The notes: generated by a model not told the origin, from the sequence alone. 64,000 nucleotides of DNA from an uncultured Clostridia bacterium (GCA_947623945.1 CANQHU010000002.1:39480-103479); one strand, 5' to 3'; positions 1 to 11,730 are shown, counted from the first letter of the stretch. Numbers and translations are program-made.

Positions 1-1
1 A

Positions 2-1180
2 ATGATTAATATAGAAAATAAAGTTAATTGTACATCTTGTTCAGCATGTGTTAATATATGCCCTAAAAATGCAATTGTTATGGAAGAAGATAAAGAAGGA
101 TTTAAATATCCAAGGATTATTGAAGAAAAATGTATTAAATGTGGAATGTGTTCAAAAGTATGTCCTATGCTTGAAAAATATAGCAACAAAGAAAAATATA
201 CTCAAAAACCTAAAGTAATAGCAGCATGGACAAAGGAAGAAAAAATAAGGCTAGATAGTACATCAGGTGGTGTATTTACAGAACTTGCAAAAGAAATATT
301 AGATAACAATGGATATATTTGCGGAGCAATTTATGATAAAGATTGGACAGTAAAACATATACTAACAAATAAAATAGAAGACTTGCCTCAAATTAGAAGT
401 TCAAAGTATTTACAGAGCAATATAAATTTAGTATATAGAGAAATAAAAGAAAAATTAGATAGTAATTATAAAGTATTAGTATGTGGAAGCCCATGTCAAA
501 TACAAGGATTAAATAAATTTTTAGAAAAAGAATATGATAATTTAATTACTTGTGATTTTATATGTAGAGGAATGAACTCACCTAAAATGTTTACTAAATA
601 TATACATAGCCTAGAAGAAAAATATCATTCTAAAGCAGTAAAAGTAAAATTTAAAAATAAAAAATATGGATGGCATAATTTTGCAACAAAAATTGATTTT
701 GAAAATGGTAAAAAATATATACAAAATCGATACTGTGATTCGTATATGATTGGTTATTTAAATTATAATGCTTTTATGAGACCTTCATGCTATGAATGTA
801 AATTTAAAGATTTTCCAAAAACAGCAGATATAACATTGGGCGATTTTTGGGGAATTGAAAATATTGATCCATCTTTAGACAATAACCAAGGAACTTCTAT
901 TATATTATTAAATTCTAAAAAAGGAGAAGAACTTTTTGAGCATATAAAAGATAAAGTGTCTTTTAAAGAAATTAAATCTAGCAAAGTATTTGATGAAAAT
1001 GTATGTGCAAAACGTTCTCCAAGAATGACAGAGCAAAGGAAAGGTGTATTTGAAAATATAGATAAATTAAGTTATAATGAATTAAGTAAAAAATATTTTC
1101 CTACACCAACCCCATATATAAGAATGAGAATATATATAAGAGAAAAAATAAGAAATATAAAAAGGAGAATGAAACAATAA
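2..1180 (+). CDS. Ferredoxin-domain FrhB-like protein of the polysaccharide locus
   Basis: A 392-residue protein. The N-terminus holds two 4Fe-4S ferredoxin motifs ([12 protein letters not shown] at about residues 10-21 and [12 protein letters not shown] at about 42-53). The rest matches the coenzyme F420 hydrogenase/dehydrogenase beta-subunit (FrhB) type, with further cysteines ([19 protein letters not shown]) and a GDFWGIE motif. Proteins of this kind are common in exopolysaccharide and teichoic-acid clusters of Firmicutes, often beside pyruvyltransferases, and are presumed flavin/Fe-S redox enzymes; the substrate is unknown. The ATG is the second base of the window, so the ribosome binding site is not visible, but the N-terminus looks complete. 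The stop lies one base before the next gene, implying co-transcription. Confidence 0.8.
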   Translation: MINIENKVNCTSCSACVNICPKNAIVMEEDKEGFKYPRIIEEKCIKCGMCSKVCPMLEKYSNKEKYTQKPKVIAAWTKEEKIRLDSTSGGVFTELAKEILDNNGYICGAIYDKDWTVKHILTNKIEDLPQIRSSKYLQSNINLVYREIKEKLDSNYKVLVCGSPCQIQGLNKFLEKEYDNLITCDFICRGMNSPKMFTKYIHSLEEKYHSKAVKVKFKNKKYGWHNFATKIDFENGKKYIQNRYCDSYMIGYLNYNAFMRPSCYECKFKDFPKTADITLGDFWGIENIDPSLDNNQGTSIILLNSKKGEELFEHIKDKVSFKEIKSSKVFDENVCAKRSPRMTEQRKGVFENIDKLSYNELSKKYFPTPTPYIRMRIYIREKIRNIKRRMKQ

Positions 1181-1181
1181 G

Positions 1182-1793
1182 ATGAAAGTAATGAAAATAG
1201 GCATATATCAATATTTAAAATTATTGTTAGGAAGAAAGATGGAATATGCTAGAAATATTATACCATTAAAATATTCTAGAATTTATATTATGAAAAATGC
1301 TAAAATAATTGGAAAAGGTAGTTTAAAATTAGGACACAAGGAAAATCCTAAATCAAAACAAGAAACTAGATTTAGCATGGGAAAAAATTCTGAATTGAAA
1401 TTGAATGGTACTTTTTCAGCTTTTTCTGGAACAGATATAAGAATATTTGACAATGCTAAATTAGAAATTGGTAGTGGATATTGTACTTGTGGAGTGCAAA
1501 TAGTATGCTCAAAAAAAATAACAATAGGCGAAAAAGTAGCAATAGCAAGAGATGTTATAATAAGGGATACAGATGCTCATGATATTGTAGGAAAAGAACA
1601 TAAAAAACAAAAAGAAGTTAAAATTGGAAATCATGTGTGGATAGGTAACAGAGCGATTATTATGAAAGGAGTAACAATAGGAGACGGTGCAATTGTAGCT
1701 GCAGGAGCAATTGTAACTAAAGATGTACCACAAAATAGCATTGTAGCAGGGGTACCTGCAAAAATAATAAAAGAAAATGTTACATGGAAATAA
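1182..1793 (+). CDS. Hexapeptide-repeat acyltransferase (WcaF/LbH type)
   Basis: A 203-residue left-handed beta-helix acyltransferase. Hexapeptide repeats run from about residue 85 to 190 (for example [19 protein letters not shown] and [19 protein letters not shown]), ending in the VPAKII signature of the maltose/galactoside O-acetyltransferase family. The catalytic-type histidine is likely in the DTDAHDI segment. It probably acetylates a sugar of the surface polysaccharide. Start and stop lie 1 bp and 14 bp from the neighbouring genes, so it belongs to the same operon as the FrhB-like gene and the flippase. All codons read in one frame. Confidence 0.85.
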   Translation: MKVMKIGIYQYLKLLLGRKMEYARNIIPLKYSRIYIMKNAKIIGKGSLKLGHKENPKSKQETRFSMGKNSELKLNGTFSAFSGTDIRIFDNAKLEIGSGYCTCGVQIVCSKKITIGEKVAIARDVIIRDTDAHDIVGKEHKKQKEVKIGNHVWIGNRAIIMKGVTIGDGAIVAAGAIVTKDVPQNSIVAGVPAKIIKENVTWK

Positions 1794-1807
1794 AAAATGG
1801 AGGAAAA

Positions 1808-4480
1808 ATGGAAAGTAGAGTAAAAAATGCAACTAGAAACATATTTTCTGGACTAATTAATAAAATAGCAACAATATTAGTTCCTTTTATTACAAGGACA
1901 ATTATGATATATTATTTAGGAACTCAATATTTAGGTTTAAATAGTTTATTTACTTCTGTATTGCAAATATTAAACTTAGCAGAATTAGGGTTTGGACATG
2001 CACTAGTATACAGTATGTATAAACCACTTGCAGAAAAAGACGAATATAAAGTCAAAGCCTTATTAAAATATTATAAAACTGCCTATAGAATTATAGGAAT
2101 TGTTATTTTAGTTTTAGGAATTATTATATTACCTTTCATAGAACATTTTATAACAGGTGGCTATCCAAATGATATTAATATATATTATATATATGTTATA
2201 TATTTAATTAATACAGTTATTAGTTACTTTTTATATGCTTATAAGAGTTCATTATTAATTGCAAGCCAAAGAAATGATATAACTACTAATATAAATACAA
2301 TATTAATAATATTACAAAATGTAGTACAGATGTTATTTATTATATTTATGCAAAATTATTATTACTATATTATTATGTTGCCTATTATGACAGTAATAAA
2401 TAACCTTATTACAGCTAAAATATGTGACAAAACTTATCCTCAATATATAGACAAACAAGGAAATAAATTACAACTCGAAGAACAAGAAAAAAAAGAAATT
2501 GCTAAAAATACAAAAGGAATGATTTTTTCAAAAATAGGAGGAGTTGTTTTAAGAAGTGTCGATAATATTGTAATATCTGCTTTTTTAGGACTAAGTATAT
2601 TAGGATTATATAATAATTATTATTATATTATTACAGCTTTATTTGGTGTATTGGATATTATATTAAATTCTTTAAAATCTAGTGTAGGTAACTCTATTGT
2701 TTTGGAAACCAAAGAAAAAAATTATAAAGATTTTGTTAAATTCAACTTTTTATATGTATGCATTATATCATGGATGACATTAGCACTGCTATTTTTAACA
2801 CAAGATTTTATAAGATTATGGGTAGGAGAAAGTTATTTATTACCTAATTATATTATAATACTATTTGCTATTTATTTCTTTATACATAAATGGTGCGATA
2901 TATTGTATGTATATCAAGAAGCAAAAGGACTATGGTGGGAAAATCGATATGTTCCTTTAATAGCTGCTATTGTAAATTTGGTAATAAATATTATACTAGT
3001 TAATATTATAGGATTGCCAGGAATATTAATATCAACAATAATAAGTGTATTATTTATTTATGATTTGGGCTATGCTAAAGTATTATTTGGAAAATATTTT
3101 AATATTAAAGGTGAATTTACAAAATATATTATAAGACAATTGAAGTATCTTATTGTCGTAATAGTTGTAGGGACTATCAATTATCTTATATATTTGATGA
3201 TCAATAATATAATTAGCAATTTAATTATTAGATTTTGTATAAAAATAATTTTAACAGTTACATTTTCTACTACTTTGCTATATTTAGTCTTTCGAAAATT
3301 TGAAGAATATAAAGATGTTAGCCAATTTATAAGTAATATAATATTAAGGTTGGAACAAAATAATAAAATTGTAAAAAAGATAATGAAAATATTAAATCCA
3401 ATAATATATTTTTTAAATGAATTTGGACGAAAAAAAATTAATGAGATTGGAATACCACTCAATCAACCAGAAAGTATACAAAAAGAAAGTAAAGTAAAAA
3501 AGATTGAAGAAATAAAAATAAAAGATGAAGAAAACAATTACAAATGGGTTGGAGGAATATATTATAACAATAGTATGTATTGTATTCCAAATAGCATAGA
3601 TACTTTTTTAAAATTAGATTTAAATACTAATGAAATAAGTTTTATAAAGTTTAATACAATAAGATTAAATAAATTTAATTGGAGTGGAGGATGCATTTAT
3701 AAAGATAAAATATATGCATTTCCACGAAAAGCAAATACTCTATTAGAATTAAATCCAAAAGAAGATACCGTAAAAGAAATATATTTGCATACTAATTATG
3801 AACAAGAACATCATTATGGTGGAGTATGTACCAGAGATGGCATTGTATATCAACCACCTAGAAACAATAATACTATATTAGTTATTAATTTAAACGATTT
3901 TTCAACTCGAGAAATTAAAATTGGAGGAAATTTATGTAGATATAGATATTTAACAGGTATACAAGTACCTACTACTGACTTAATCTATTTTTTCCCAGAA
4001 AGAGGAGAAAGAATATTAGTGTTAAACCCTAAAGATGAAAAATTTTATTTTGTAGGTAATAAGTTAAAATGTATGGTATTTGATGTAGCAATAGGAATAG
4101 ATGGAAACTTATATGGATTTTCAGGATATGAAAAAGGAATATTAAAAATCGATACTAGAACTCACAAAGCAGAGATGATTTGTCAACAAATTGAGGGGGG
4201 GTGCTACGGAAGCAAATTAGGAGTTAATGGAAAAATTTACGGAATACCAGGAAATGGAAACCATATTTGGGAATTTGATGTAGAAAAGCAAGAAGTAAAA
4301 CAAATATACAAAGTACAGGAAAATATTAATGCAAAATGTGCAGGAGGAATTATTGCAAAAGATGGATGCATATATACAGTACCAGCATTTGGAACAACAA
4401 TTTATAAAATTGTGTTTGATAATCAAAAAAATATAAAAGATAATGAAATAAATTCAATTTATTTTAGTGATAATTATTAA
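1808..4480 (+). CDS. Polysaccharide flippase (Wzx/MATE-like) fused to a C-terminal beta-propeller
   Basis: An 890-residue fusion. Residues 1 to about 530 are a multi-TM oligosaccharide-unit flippase with the family start (RNIFSGLINKIATILVPF) and a dozen or more hydrophobic helices. After a charged linker (about 540-580) come roughly seven repeats of a GG-x-Y-n-x-x-Y-x-P type (for example GGIYYNNSMYCIPNS, GGCIYKDKIYAFPRK, GGIIAKDGCIYTVPAFG), spaced about 45 residues, as expected for a Kelch/WD-like propeller. I chose ATG 1808 because GGAGG lies five bases upstream; ATG 1784 would overlap the previous gene. Flippases normally end after the last helix, so the propeller is unusual. A G7 tract lies in frame inside the propeller. 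Confidence 0.8.
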   Translation: MESRVKNATRNIFSGLINKIATILVPFITRTIMIYYLGTQYLGLNSLFTSVLQILNLAELGFGHALVYSMYKPLAEKDEYKVKALLKYYKTAYRIIGIVILVLGIIILPFIEHFITGGYPNDINIYYIYVIYLINTVISYFLYAYKSSLLIASQRNDITTNINTILIILQNVVQMLFIIFMQNYYYYIIMLPIMTVINNLITAKICDKTYPQYIDKQGNKLQLEEQEKKEIAKNTKGMIFSKIGGVVLRSVDNIVISAFLGLSILGLYNNYYYIITALFGVLDIILNSLKSSVGNSIVLETKEKNYKDFVKFNFLYVCIISWMTLALLFLTQDFIRLWVGESYLLPNYIIILFAIYFFIHKWCDILYVYQEAKGLWWENRYVPLIAAIVNLVINIILVNIIGLPGILISTIISVLFIYDLGYAKVLFGKYFNIKGEFTKYIIRQLKYLIVVIVVGTINYLIYLMINNIISNLIIRFCIKIILTVTFSTTLLYLVFRKFEEYKDVSQFISNIILRLEQNNKIVKKIMKILNPIIYFLNEFGRKKINEIGIPLNQPESIQKESKVKKIEEIKIKDEENNYKWVGGIYYNNSMYCIPNSIDTFLKLDLNTNEISFIKFNTIRLNKFNWSGGCIYKDKIYAFPRKANTLLELNPKEDTVKEIYLHTNYEQEHHYGGVCTRDGIVYQPPRNNNTILVINLNDFSTREIKIGGNLCRYRYLTGIQVPTTDLIYFFPERGERILVLNPKDEKFYFVGNKLKCMVFDVAIGIDGNLYGFSGYEKGILKIDTRTHKAEMICQQIEGGCYGSKLGVNGKIYGIPGNGNHIWEFDVEKQEVKQIYKVQENINAKCAGGIIAKDGCIYTVPAFGTTIYKIVFDNQKNIKDNEINSIYFSDNY
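4195..4201 (+). repeat. In-frame G7 homopolymer in flippase propeller
   Basis: Seven consecutive G in otherwise AT-rich coding sequence, read in frame as Glu-Gly-Gly-Cys. A one-base slip would truncate the propeller domain while keeping the membrane domain. It resembles the longer G11 tract 350 bp downstream, but at this length slippage is only a possibility. Confidence 0.6.
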
Positions 4481-4498
4481 GTGATAAAGGAGATAAAA

Positions 4499-5312
4499 AT
4501 GTTAAAAAATGCACTAAAAAACCTTGTAAGTTACATAAAAAGCGGGGGGGGGGGTAACCCATCTAGAAATAAAACAAATACATAGTGAAAAATTATTAGA
4601 AGGCAAAAATATAGTAATTACAGGGGGAACCTCTGGAATAGGATATGAAATAGCTAAAAAAGTGATAGATTTAGGTGGCAAAGTATTAATTACAGGCAGA
4701 AAAAATGAAACTTTAAAAAAAGTAGAAGAAGAACTACGTTGCAAAGCATTAGAATGGGATATTTCGGATTTAAAATTGGCAAAGACAAAAGTAGAAGAAA
4801 TTGTTAAAATTTTTGATGGAAGAATTGACTGCTTTATTAATAATGCTGGTATATATACAAATACATTATTTTGTAATTGTAATATTGATCAGTGGAAAAA
4901 AGTAATAGATACTAATTTGAGTGGACTTTATTTTGCAACAAAGGAAATAGTAACACAATGCTTTGAAAAATTACAAAATGGTAATATTATTATGATAGCA
5001 TCAATAGAAGGTATACGAGGAAATACTGGACCATATGGAATATCTAAGTCAGGAGTGATTCATTTAACACATTCACTTGCAAAAGACTTATTAAGTAAAA
5101 ATATAAGAGTAAATGCAATTGCACCTGGGATGACATGTTCAAATATAAATGCAATTAAAGATAATGATAATGTATATAGAGATTTTTTAAAAGGCAAAAG
5201 AGTATTATCAGCAAAAGAAATTGCCGATATTGCAGTTTTCTTAATTAGTGATTCATCACAGTGCATTACTGGACAAATAATATCTTGTGATAATGGAGAA
5301 ACTTTAATATAG
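4499..5312 (+). CDS. Short-chain dehydrogenase, currently out of frame at a poly-G tract (phase OFF)
   Basis: An SDR gene whose reading frame is broken by G11 at codon 16. From ATG 4499 (AGGAG upstream) the ORF reads 15 codons, enters the tract and stops at TAG 4583-4585. With 7, 10 or 13 G the frame would join the rest: TGGTSGIG nucleotide-binding motif, NNAG, a catalytic Ser in a MIASIEG context and YGISK. The neighbouring gene at 5368 is a close tandem paralogue lacking the tract. An internal ATG at 4662 opens the remainder but would omit the cofactor-binding loop, so I do not regard it as a functional start. Role in sugar modification is inferred from context only. Not a CGG-type shift. 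Confidence 0.75.
4544..4554 (+). repeat. G11 homopolymer, putative phase-variation tract
   Basis: Eleven G near the 5' end of the first SDR gene. Homology with the tandem paralogue shows that 7 (or 10 or 13) G would be in frame, so this copy number is OFF. Poly-G tracts of this length in AT-rich DNA are classical contingency loci subject to slipped-strand mispairing. Confidence 0.75.
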
Positions 5313-5367
5313 ATAAACCTTAATCTACTTTTTAGCGACTAATAGTAATAAAAAAGGAGTTAAAAGT

Positions 5368-6177
5368 ATGTTAAAAAAAACAATTAAACACTTTAAAGAA
5401 TATATTAAAAATGGTGGAGTAACTTATTTAGAAATTAAGCAAATACATAGTGAAAAATTATTGGAAGGAAAAAAGGTAGTAATTACCGGAGGAACATCTG
5501 GAATAGGATACGAGATAGCTAAAAAAGTAGTAACTTTAGGTGGAAAAGTATTAATTACAGGTAGAGACATTGAAAAGTTAAATAAAGTGAAAAAAGAATT
5601 AAATTGTGAAATATTAGAGTGGGATATTTCAGATTTAGAATTGGCAAAACCAAAAGTCGAAGAAATAGTCAAAATGTTTGATGGAAAAGTTGACTGCTTT
5701 ATTAATAATGCTGGAATTTATAAATTTTTACAATATTATAATTGTGGTATAGAAGACTGGAATAACATAATGAATACTAATTTAAATGGACTTTATTTTG
5801 CGACTAGAGAAATGGTTGTACAATGCTTTGAAAAAGAAGGAAAAGGAAATATTATTATGATGGCATCAATGGCAGGAATACGAGGTAATGATGGACCATA
5901 TGGAATATCAAAAGCGGGTGTAATTCATTTTACTCGCTCATTAGCAAAAAAATTATTGAATAAAAATATAAGAGTGAATGCACTTGCACCTGGAATTACA
6001 TCATCTAATATTAATCCAATAGATGATAAGGGAAATATATATATGGAAAATTTAAAAGGTAAAAGAATATTATCAGCAAAAGAAATTGCCGATATTGCAG
6101 TTTTCTTAATTAGTGATTCATCACAATGTATTACTGGACAAGTAATATCTTGTGATAATGGAGAAACTTTGATATAA
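5368..6177 (+). CDS. Short-chain dehydrogenase/reductase (tandem copy)
   Basis: A 269-residue SDR with an N-terminal extension of about 33 residues before the Rossmann fold. Visible motifs are TGGTSGIG (about 41-48), NNAGIY (about 112-117), a catalytic Ser in MMASMAG and YGISK. It ends in DNGETLI, as does its upstream paralogue. RBS AAAAGGAG lies at the usual distance from ATG 5368. The two genes share the long amino-terminal tail and near-identical C-termini, so they arose by tandem duplication; this one encodes the matching Asn-Gly-Gly-Val with mixed codons instead of poly-G and is intact. Likely NAD(P)-dependent sugar or fatty-acyl reductase; substrate unknown. Confidence 0.85.
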   Translation: MLKKTIKHFKEYIKNGGVTYLEIKQIHSEKLLEGKKVVITGGTSGIGYEIAKKVVTLGGKVLITGRDIEKLNKVKKELNCEILEWDISDLELAKPKVEEIVKMFDGKVDCFINNAGIYKFLQYYNCGIEDWNNIMNTNLNGLYFATREMVVQCFEKEGKGNIIMMASMAGIRGNDGPYGISKAGVIHFTRSLAKKLLNKNIRVNALAPGITSSNINPIDDKGNIYMENLKGKRILSAKEIADIAVFLISDSSQCITGQVISCDNGETLI

Positions 6178-6212
6178 AAATAGAAGCAAAATATAAAAAG
6201 GAGGAAAACAAA

Positions 6213-7337
<1,125 letters not shown>

Positions 7338-7360
7338 ATTAGGAAAAGAGGTGAAAATTA

Positions 7361-8336
7361 ATGACTACATATTTTATTACAGGAGGAGCAGGATTTATAG
7401 GTTCAACCCTAAGTGAAAAATTATTGAAAAAAGAATATAAGGTTATTGTAATAGATAATTTTTGTGACTTTTATAATCCCAAAATAAAAGAAAATAACAT
7501 TAAAGATTTAGAAAAACACGAAAATTTTAAAATATATCGAGCAGATATACGAGATAGACAAGCAATAAAGAAAATATTTGATGAAAACAAAATTGATATC
7601 GTAATGCATTTAGCAGCAATGGCAGGTGTAAGACCATCAATTGAAAATCCAATTTTATATCAAGAAGTAAATTGTATGGGAACACAAAACATATTAGAAG
7701 AAATGAAATCACATGGTGTTAAAAACTTAGTTATGGCATCATCAAGTAGTGTATATGGAAATTGTAAAGAAGTACCTTTTAAGGAAAATATGATTGTAGA
7801 TTTTGCAATTAGCCCATATGCAGCAACTAAAAAAGCCAATGAAGTAATGACTCATGTATATCATAAATTATTTGATATAAATGTTATGATGCTTAGATTT
7901 TTTACAGTATATGGACCAAAACAAAGACCAGACTTAGCAATTAATAAATTTACAAGATTAATGTTGAATAATGAAGAAATACCAATGTTTGGAGATGGAA
8001 CAACTTCAAGAGATTATACATATATTGATGACATTGTAGATGGAATAATAAAATCTTGTAATTACTGTATAGAAAATAAAAACGTATATGAAATAATAAA
8101 TTTAGGCAATTCATCTCCTATATCGCTAAAAGAGATGATAAATAAAATAGGACAAGCTTTGCGGTATAGAACCTAAGATAAAGCAATTACCAATGCAACC
8201 AGGAGATGTAGAAAGAACATATGCAGATATTTCAAAGGCAAAAAAATTAATAGCGTACAAGCCTAAAACAAGTTTTAAAGAAGGAATACAAAAATTTGTT
8301 GAATGGTATCAAGAAAATAGAAAATTATATGAATAA
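7361..8336 (+). CDS. UDP-glucuronate 4-epimerase-like NAD-dependent epimerase (+1 frameshift at CGG)
   Basis: A 324-residue extended SDR that probably makes UDP-galacturonate from UDP-glucuronate. Motifs: GGAGFIG (7-13), [27 protein letters not shown] and [11 protein letters not shown]. The frame is interrupted at CGG 8162-8164. Skipping C8162 gives GGT and continues with [15 protein letters not shown] and a [10 protein letters not shown] end, exactly the C-terminus of this family; unshifted translation stops five codons later. It lies directly before the UDP-glucose dehydrogenase, whose product is its expected substrate. RBS AAAAGAGGTG. Confidence 0.88.
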
Positions 8337-8356
8337 CAGGAAGGAGAATATAATTT

Positions 8357-9659
8357 ATGAAACAATATAAAATAGCAGTAGCAGGAACAGGATATGTAGG
8401 ATTAGTAGCAGGAGTATGTTTTGCAGAAAGGGGACATCAAGTAATTTGTGTAGATGTAGATGAAAACAAAGTACAAAAAATGAAAGATGGAATATGCCCA
8501 ATTTATGAAGAGGGATTGCAAGAATTAATGCAAAAAAATTATAAAGCAGGTAGGATTGATTATACAACAGATTATCAATCTGCATATAAAGATGCAGATG
8601 CAATATTTATAGGTGTAGGAACACCAGAACAACCAGATGGCTCAGCAAATTTAAGTTATGTAGCAACAGTATCAAGACAAATAGCAGAAAGTATAGAAAA
8701 AGATTGTTTAGTAGTAGTAAAGTCAACTGTGCCAATAGGAACAAATGATAAAGTAGAACAATTTATAAAAGACTCATTAGTACATGATGTTAAAGTAGAA
8801 GTAGCAAGCAATCCAGAATTCTTATCACAAGGAAGAGCAGTTAAAGATACATTAGAAGCAAAAAGAATAATAATTGGAACAGAAAGTAAAGAGGCAGAAA
8901 AAAAATTAATGGAAATTTATGAACCATTTAATTTGCCAATAGTTTCAGTAAGTAGAAGAAGCGCAGAAATGATAAAATATGCATCAAATGACTTTTTAGC
9001 ATTAAAAATATCATATATGAATGATATAGCAAACCTTTGTGAATTAGTAGGAGCAAATATAGAAGATGTAGCAAAAGGAATGAGCTATGATCCAAGAATT
9101 GGAGAAAAGTTTTTAAATGCAGGAATAGGATATGGAGGTTCTTGTTTTCCAAAAGATACCAAGGCACTTAAATATTTAGCCAAACAATATGGATATAAAT
9201 TAAGAACAGTAGAAGCTGCAGTAGATGTTAATGCAGAACAAAAAACAAAATTATATAAAAAAGCATGTGATAGATTAATAACATTTAATGGACTAAAAGT
9301 AGCAGTATTGGGATTAGCATTTAAACCAGGAACAGATGATTTAAGAGAAGCACCATCAATAGACAACATAGAATTATTATTAAAGCAAGGTGCAAAAATC
9401 TATGCATATGACCCAGTAGCAGCAGAAAATTTTGAAAAAAGATATCGGAGAACAAATAGTTTATGTAAAAACACCTGAAGAAGCACTAAAAGATGCTAAT
9501 GTATGTTTTGTTTTTACAGAATGGAAAGAAATAAAAGATATAAAACCAAAGCAATATAAAGAGTTAATGAAAACACCATTAGTATATGATGGAAGAAATA
9601 TTTACAACTTGAAAGATATGGAAGATGAAAATGTTGAATATTATTCAATTGGTAGATAA
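8357..9659 (+). CDS. ugd: UDP-glucose 6-dehydrogenase (+1 frameshift at CGG)
   Basis: A 433-residue UDP-glucose/GDP-mannose dehydrogenase producing UDP-glucuronate for the polysaccharide. Motifs: GTGYVGLV (8-15), GVGTPEQPDG, NPEFLSQGRAV, active-site GGSCFPKDTKAL and LAFKPGTDDLREAPS. The frame breaks at CGG 9446-9448; skipping C9446 gives GGA and the family C-terminus (FVFTEWKEIK, YDGRNIYN). RBS AGGAAGGAG. A decayed duplicate of the last 24 codons lies at 16258-16332, so this locus has taken part in a rearrangement. Confidence 0.9.
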
Positions 9660-9764
9660 AAAACGTAATAATTGCAAATTTTTTAAATACATGGTATTTA
9701 CAAAAAAACTAAAATATGCAATAATATAGACACATAAAAAATCTAGGAGGTTGAAATAAGCAAA

Positions 9765-11036
9765 ATGGAAGAATTAGACGTAGCAAATATATTTTTAACG
9801 ATACGCCAGAAAAAGAAAATTATAATTGCAATATTATTGATATCTATATTAGTAGGAATAATGTATTCATTTTTAATTGTACAACCAAAATATGAAACAA
9901 CATGTAAAATATTAGTCGAAAAAGCAGAAGAATCAATAGTAGAATTAATTGACTCAAACGATGTGTATAATGATATAATTAATAATGTTAATATTCAAAA
10001 TTTAAGTATAGAAGAACTAAAAAATGATGTTATTGAATTAGAATATACAACAAAAAATAAAACAATTGATATTAATGTAAAAAATGGAAATAAAGAAGAT
10101 GCACAAAAAATTGCGAACGAAACGTGCAATATATTAATAACAAAATTAGATGAATTATATAATATGAAAAATAATAAAATAATAGAGCAACCTAGCTTAC
10201 CTGAAAATCCATATAACGTTGACCATATAAGAGATATTGGTATTTCATTGTTAATAGGAATTGTTTTATCTTTCTTATATGTTATAGTGTATTGCTCTTA
10301 TAATGAATCTATAAGAAATCGCGAAGAAATTGAAAATGCTACTGATATGAAAGTATTAGGAGTTGTTCCTATACAAAAAAGTCCAGAGACTACTAGTTAT
10401 TTTTTAAAAAATTTAAGAACAAATATAGAATTTAATAAAAACAATCCTAAACCTAAAAGTTTATTAGTTACCAGTTTTACACAAGAAGAGGGAAAAAGTT
10501 ACATAGCATCTAATTTAGCCATTAGTTTTGCACAAACAGGTAAAAAAGTTCTTCTAATAGATGGCGATATGGTAGAGGGAACACAACATGATTGCTTTAA
10601 AGTAGACTCTAAAAAAGGCTTATCAGATGTATTAAATAAAATTAATGATTTAGATAAAATAAATTTAGAAGAATATACAAAAAAGACCAAAATAGAAAAT
10701 TTATCTATAATAACATTAGGAGATAAAGTAACAAATTCATCAGAATTATTAATGTCAAGTAAATTTAATGAATTATTAGACAAATTAAAAGAAAAATTTG
10801 ACTTAATAATATTTGACAGTACACCAAGTTTAAATATAAGTGATTCAGTAATATTATCTAGTTATGTAGATGCAAGTTTAATAGTGGCTGAATATAATAA
10901 AACTAAATTACAAGATTTAATAAAATTAGAAAATAGCATAAAAAATGTTGGTGGAAAAATAACAGGAGTTGTTATGAATAAAATGCCAATAAAACACAAA
11001 GAATGTAAGACACTTGATAAATATAGTAATAAATAA
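9765..11036 (+). CDS. Wzz-type chain-length regulator fused to BY-type tyrosine kinase (CpsCD-like)
   Basis: A 423-residue protein with two membrane segments (about 21-40 and 156-176) flanking a Wzz domain, then a CpsD/CapB kinase domain with a P-loop-like EEGKSYIASNLA, Walker A' VLLIDGDM and Walker B LIIFDSTPS. The usual C-terminal tyrosine cluster is nearly absent (one Tyr in the last residues), so autophosphorylation regulation may be reduced or carried by the second copy at 17959. Role: control of polysaccharide chain length and export at the membrane. RBS AGGAGG lies 14 bases before ATG 9765. No CGG codon. Confidence 0.85.
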   Translation: MEELDVANIFLTIRQKKKIIIAILLISILVGIMYSFLIVQPKYETTCKILVEKAEESIVELIDSNDVYNDIINNVNIQNLSIEELKNDVIELEYTTKNKTIDINVKNGNKEDAQKIANETCNILITKLDELYNMKNNKIIEQPSLPENPYNVDHIRDIGISLLIGIVLSFLYVIVYCSYNESIRNREEIENATDMKVLGVVPIQKSPETTSYFLKNLRTNIEFNKNNPKPKSLLVTSFTQEEGKSYIASNLAISFAQTGKKVLLIDGDMVEGTQHDCFKVDSKKGLSDVLNKINDLDKINLEEYTKKTKIENLSIITLGDKVTNSSELLMSSKFNELLDKLKEKFDLIIFDSTPSLNISDSVILSSYVDASLIVAEYNKTKLQDLIKLENSIKNVGGKITGVVMNKMPIKHKECKTLDKYSNK

Positions 11037-11081
11037 TAGGTAATATAAAAGTAACTAATTATAAAAAAAGTAATATAAATA

Positions 11082-11110
11082 TTGACACAAAAAAAACGTT
11101 ATGTTATCAT
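11082..11110 (+). promoter_or_regulatory. Sigma-A promoter of the serine-acetyltransferase-like gene
   Basis: TTGACA (11082-11087), 17-bp spacer, TATCAT (11105-11110), about 37 bp before ATG 11147 and downstream of the Wzz-kinase stop. Confidence 0.75.
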
Positions 11111-11146
11111 TATATCAATTATTTTGATATGGAGGTAGCATAATAT

Positions 11147-11677
11147 ATGAATTCAATATTTAAAACAGATTTTTATAGGGTAACTAATGGAAAAAAATAT
11201 ACTTTTTTCAACTTTATTAAGTATTTTATTAGGAATCATGAAGTTCGCTTTTTATATTTTTATAGGCACCAAAACATATGTAATAAATTGTTTTTAAGAA
11301 AAATGAAAATAAAATATGGATTAGAAATTAATTCTAATAATATTGGAGCAGGATTTTGTTTAGGACACCCATATTTAATAACAATAAATCCGAATGCCAT
11401 TATTGGAAAAAATTGTAATATCCATAAAGGTGTAACAATTGGACAGGAAAATAGAGGAAAACGTAAAGGAAGTCCTAAAATAGGAAATGAAGTGTGGATA
11501 GGAATTAATGCAACTATAGTAGGAAATGTAAATATAGGAAATAATGTTTTAATTGCTGCAAATTCTTTTGTGAATTGTGATATTCCATCAAATTCAATTG
11601 TATACGGAAATCCATGTATAATAAAAGCGAACGAAAATGCTACCAAAGGATATATAAATTATATTGAGTCCAAATAA
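11147..11677 (+). CDS. CysE/NodL-like O-acetyltransferase
   Basis: A 176-residue left-handed beta-helix acetyltransferase. It shows the serine acetyltransferase-like block GAGFCLGHPYLITINPNA, then NCNIHKGVTIG with the catalytic His, followed by hexapeptide repeats (PKIGNEVWIGINATIVGNV). It lacks the N-terminal CysE domain of true serine acetyltransferases, so a sugar acetyltransferase of the polysaccharide locus is more likely. It has its own promoter and an RBS (GGAGG) before ATG 11147. Confidence 0.8.
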   Translation: MNSIFKTDFYRVTNGKKYTFFNFIKYFIRNHEVRFLYFYRHQNICNKLFLRKMKIKYGLEINSNNIGAGFCLGHPYLITINPNAIIGKNCNIHKGVTIGQENRGKRKGSPKIGNEVWIGINATIVGNVNIGNNVLIAANSFVNCDIPSNSIVYGNPCIIKANENATKGYINYIESK

Positions 11678-11730
11678 ATTATTAGAATAACTATAAACTA
11701 TTTATAAGAAATCAATTGGGAGAGTAGTAA

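Noticed and set aside
1509-1832. Long antisense ORFs opposite many genes
   Set aside because: They lack ribosome binding sites and family signatures, have leucine/phenylalanine-rich compositions typical of shadows of AT-rich genes, and overlap recognised proteins completely.
4662-5312. Internal ATG 4662 as the real start of the first dehydrogenase
   Set aside because: It would omit the TGGTSGIG cofactor loop and the tail shared with the paralogue, and has no ribosome binding site.
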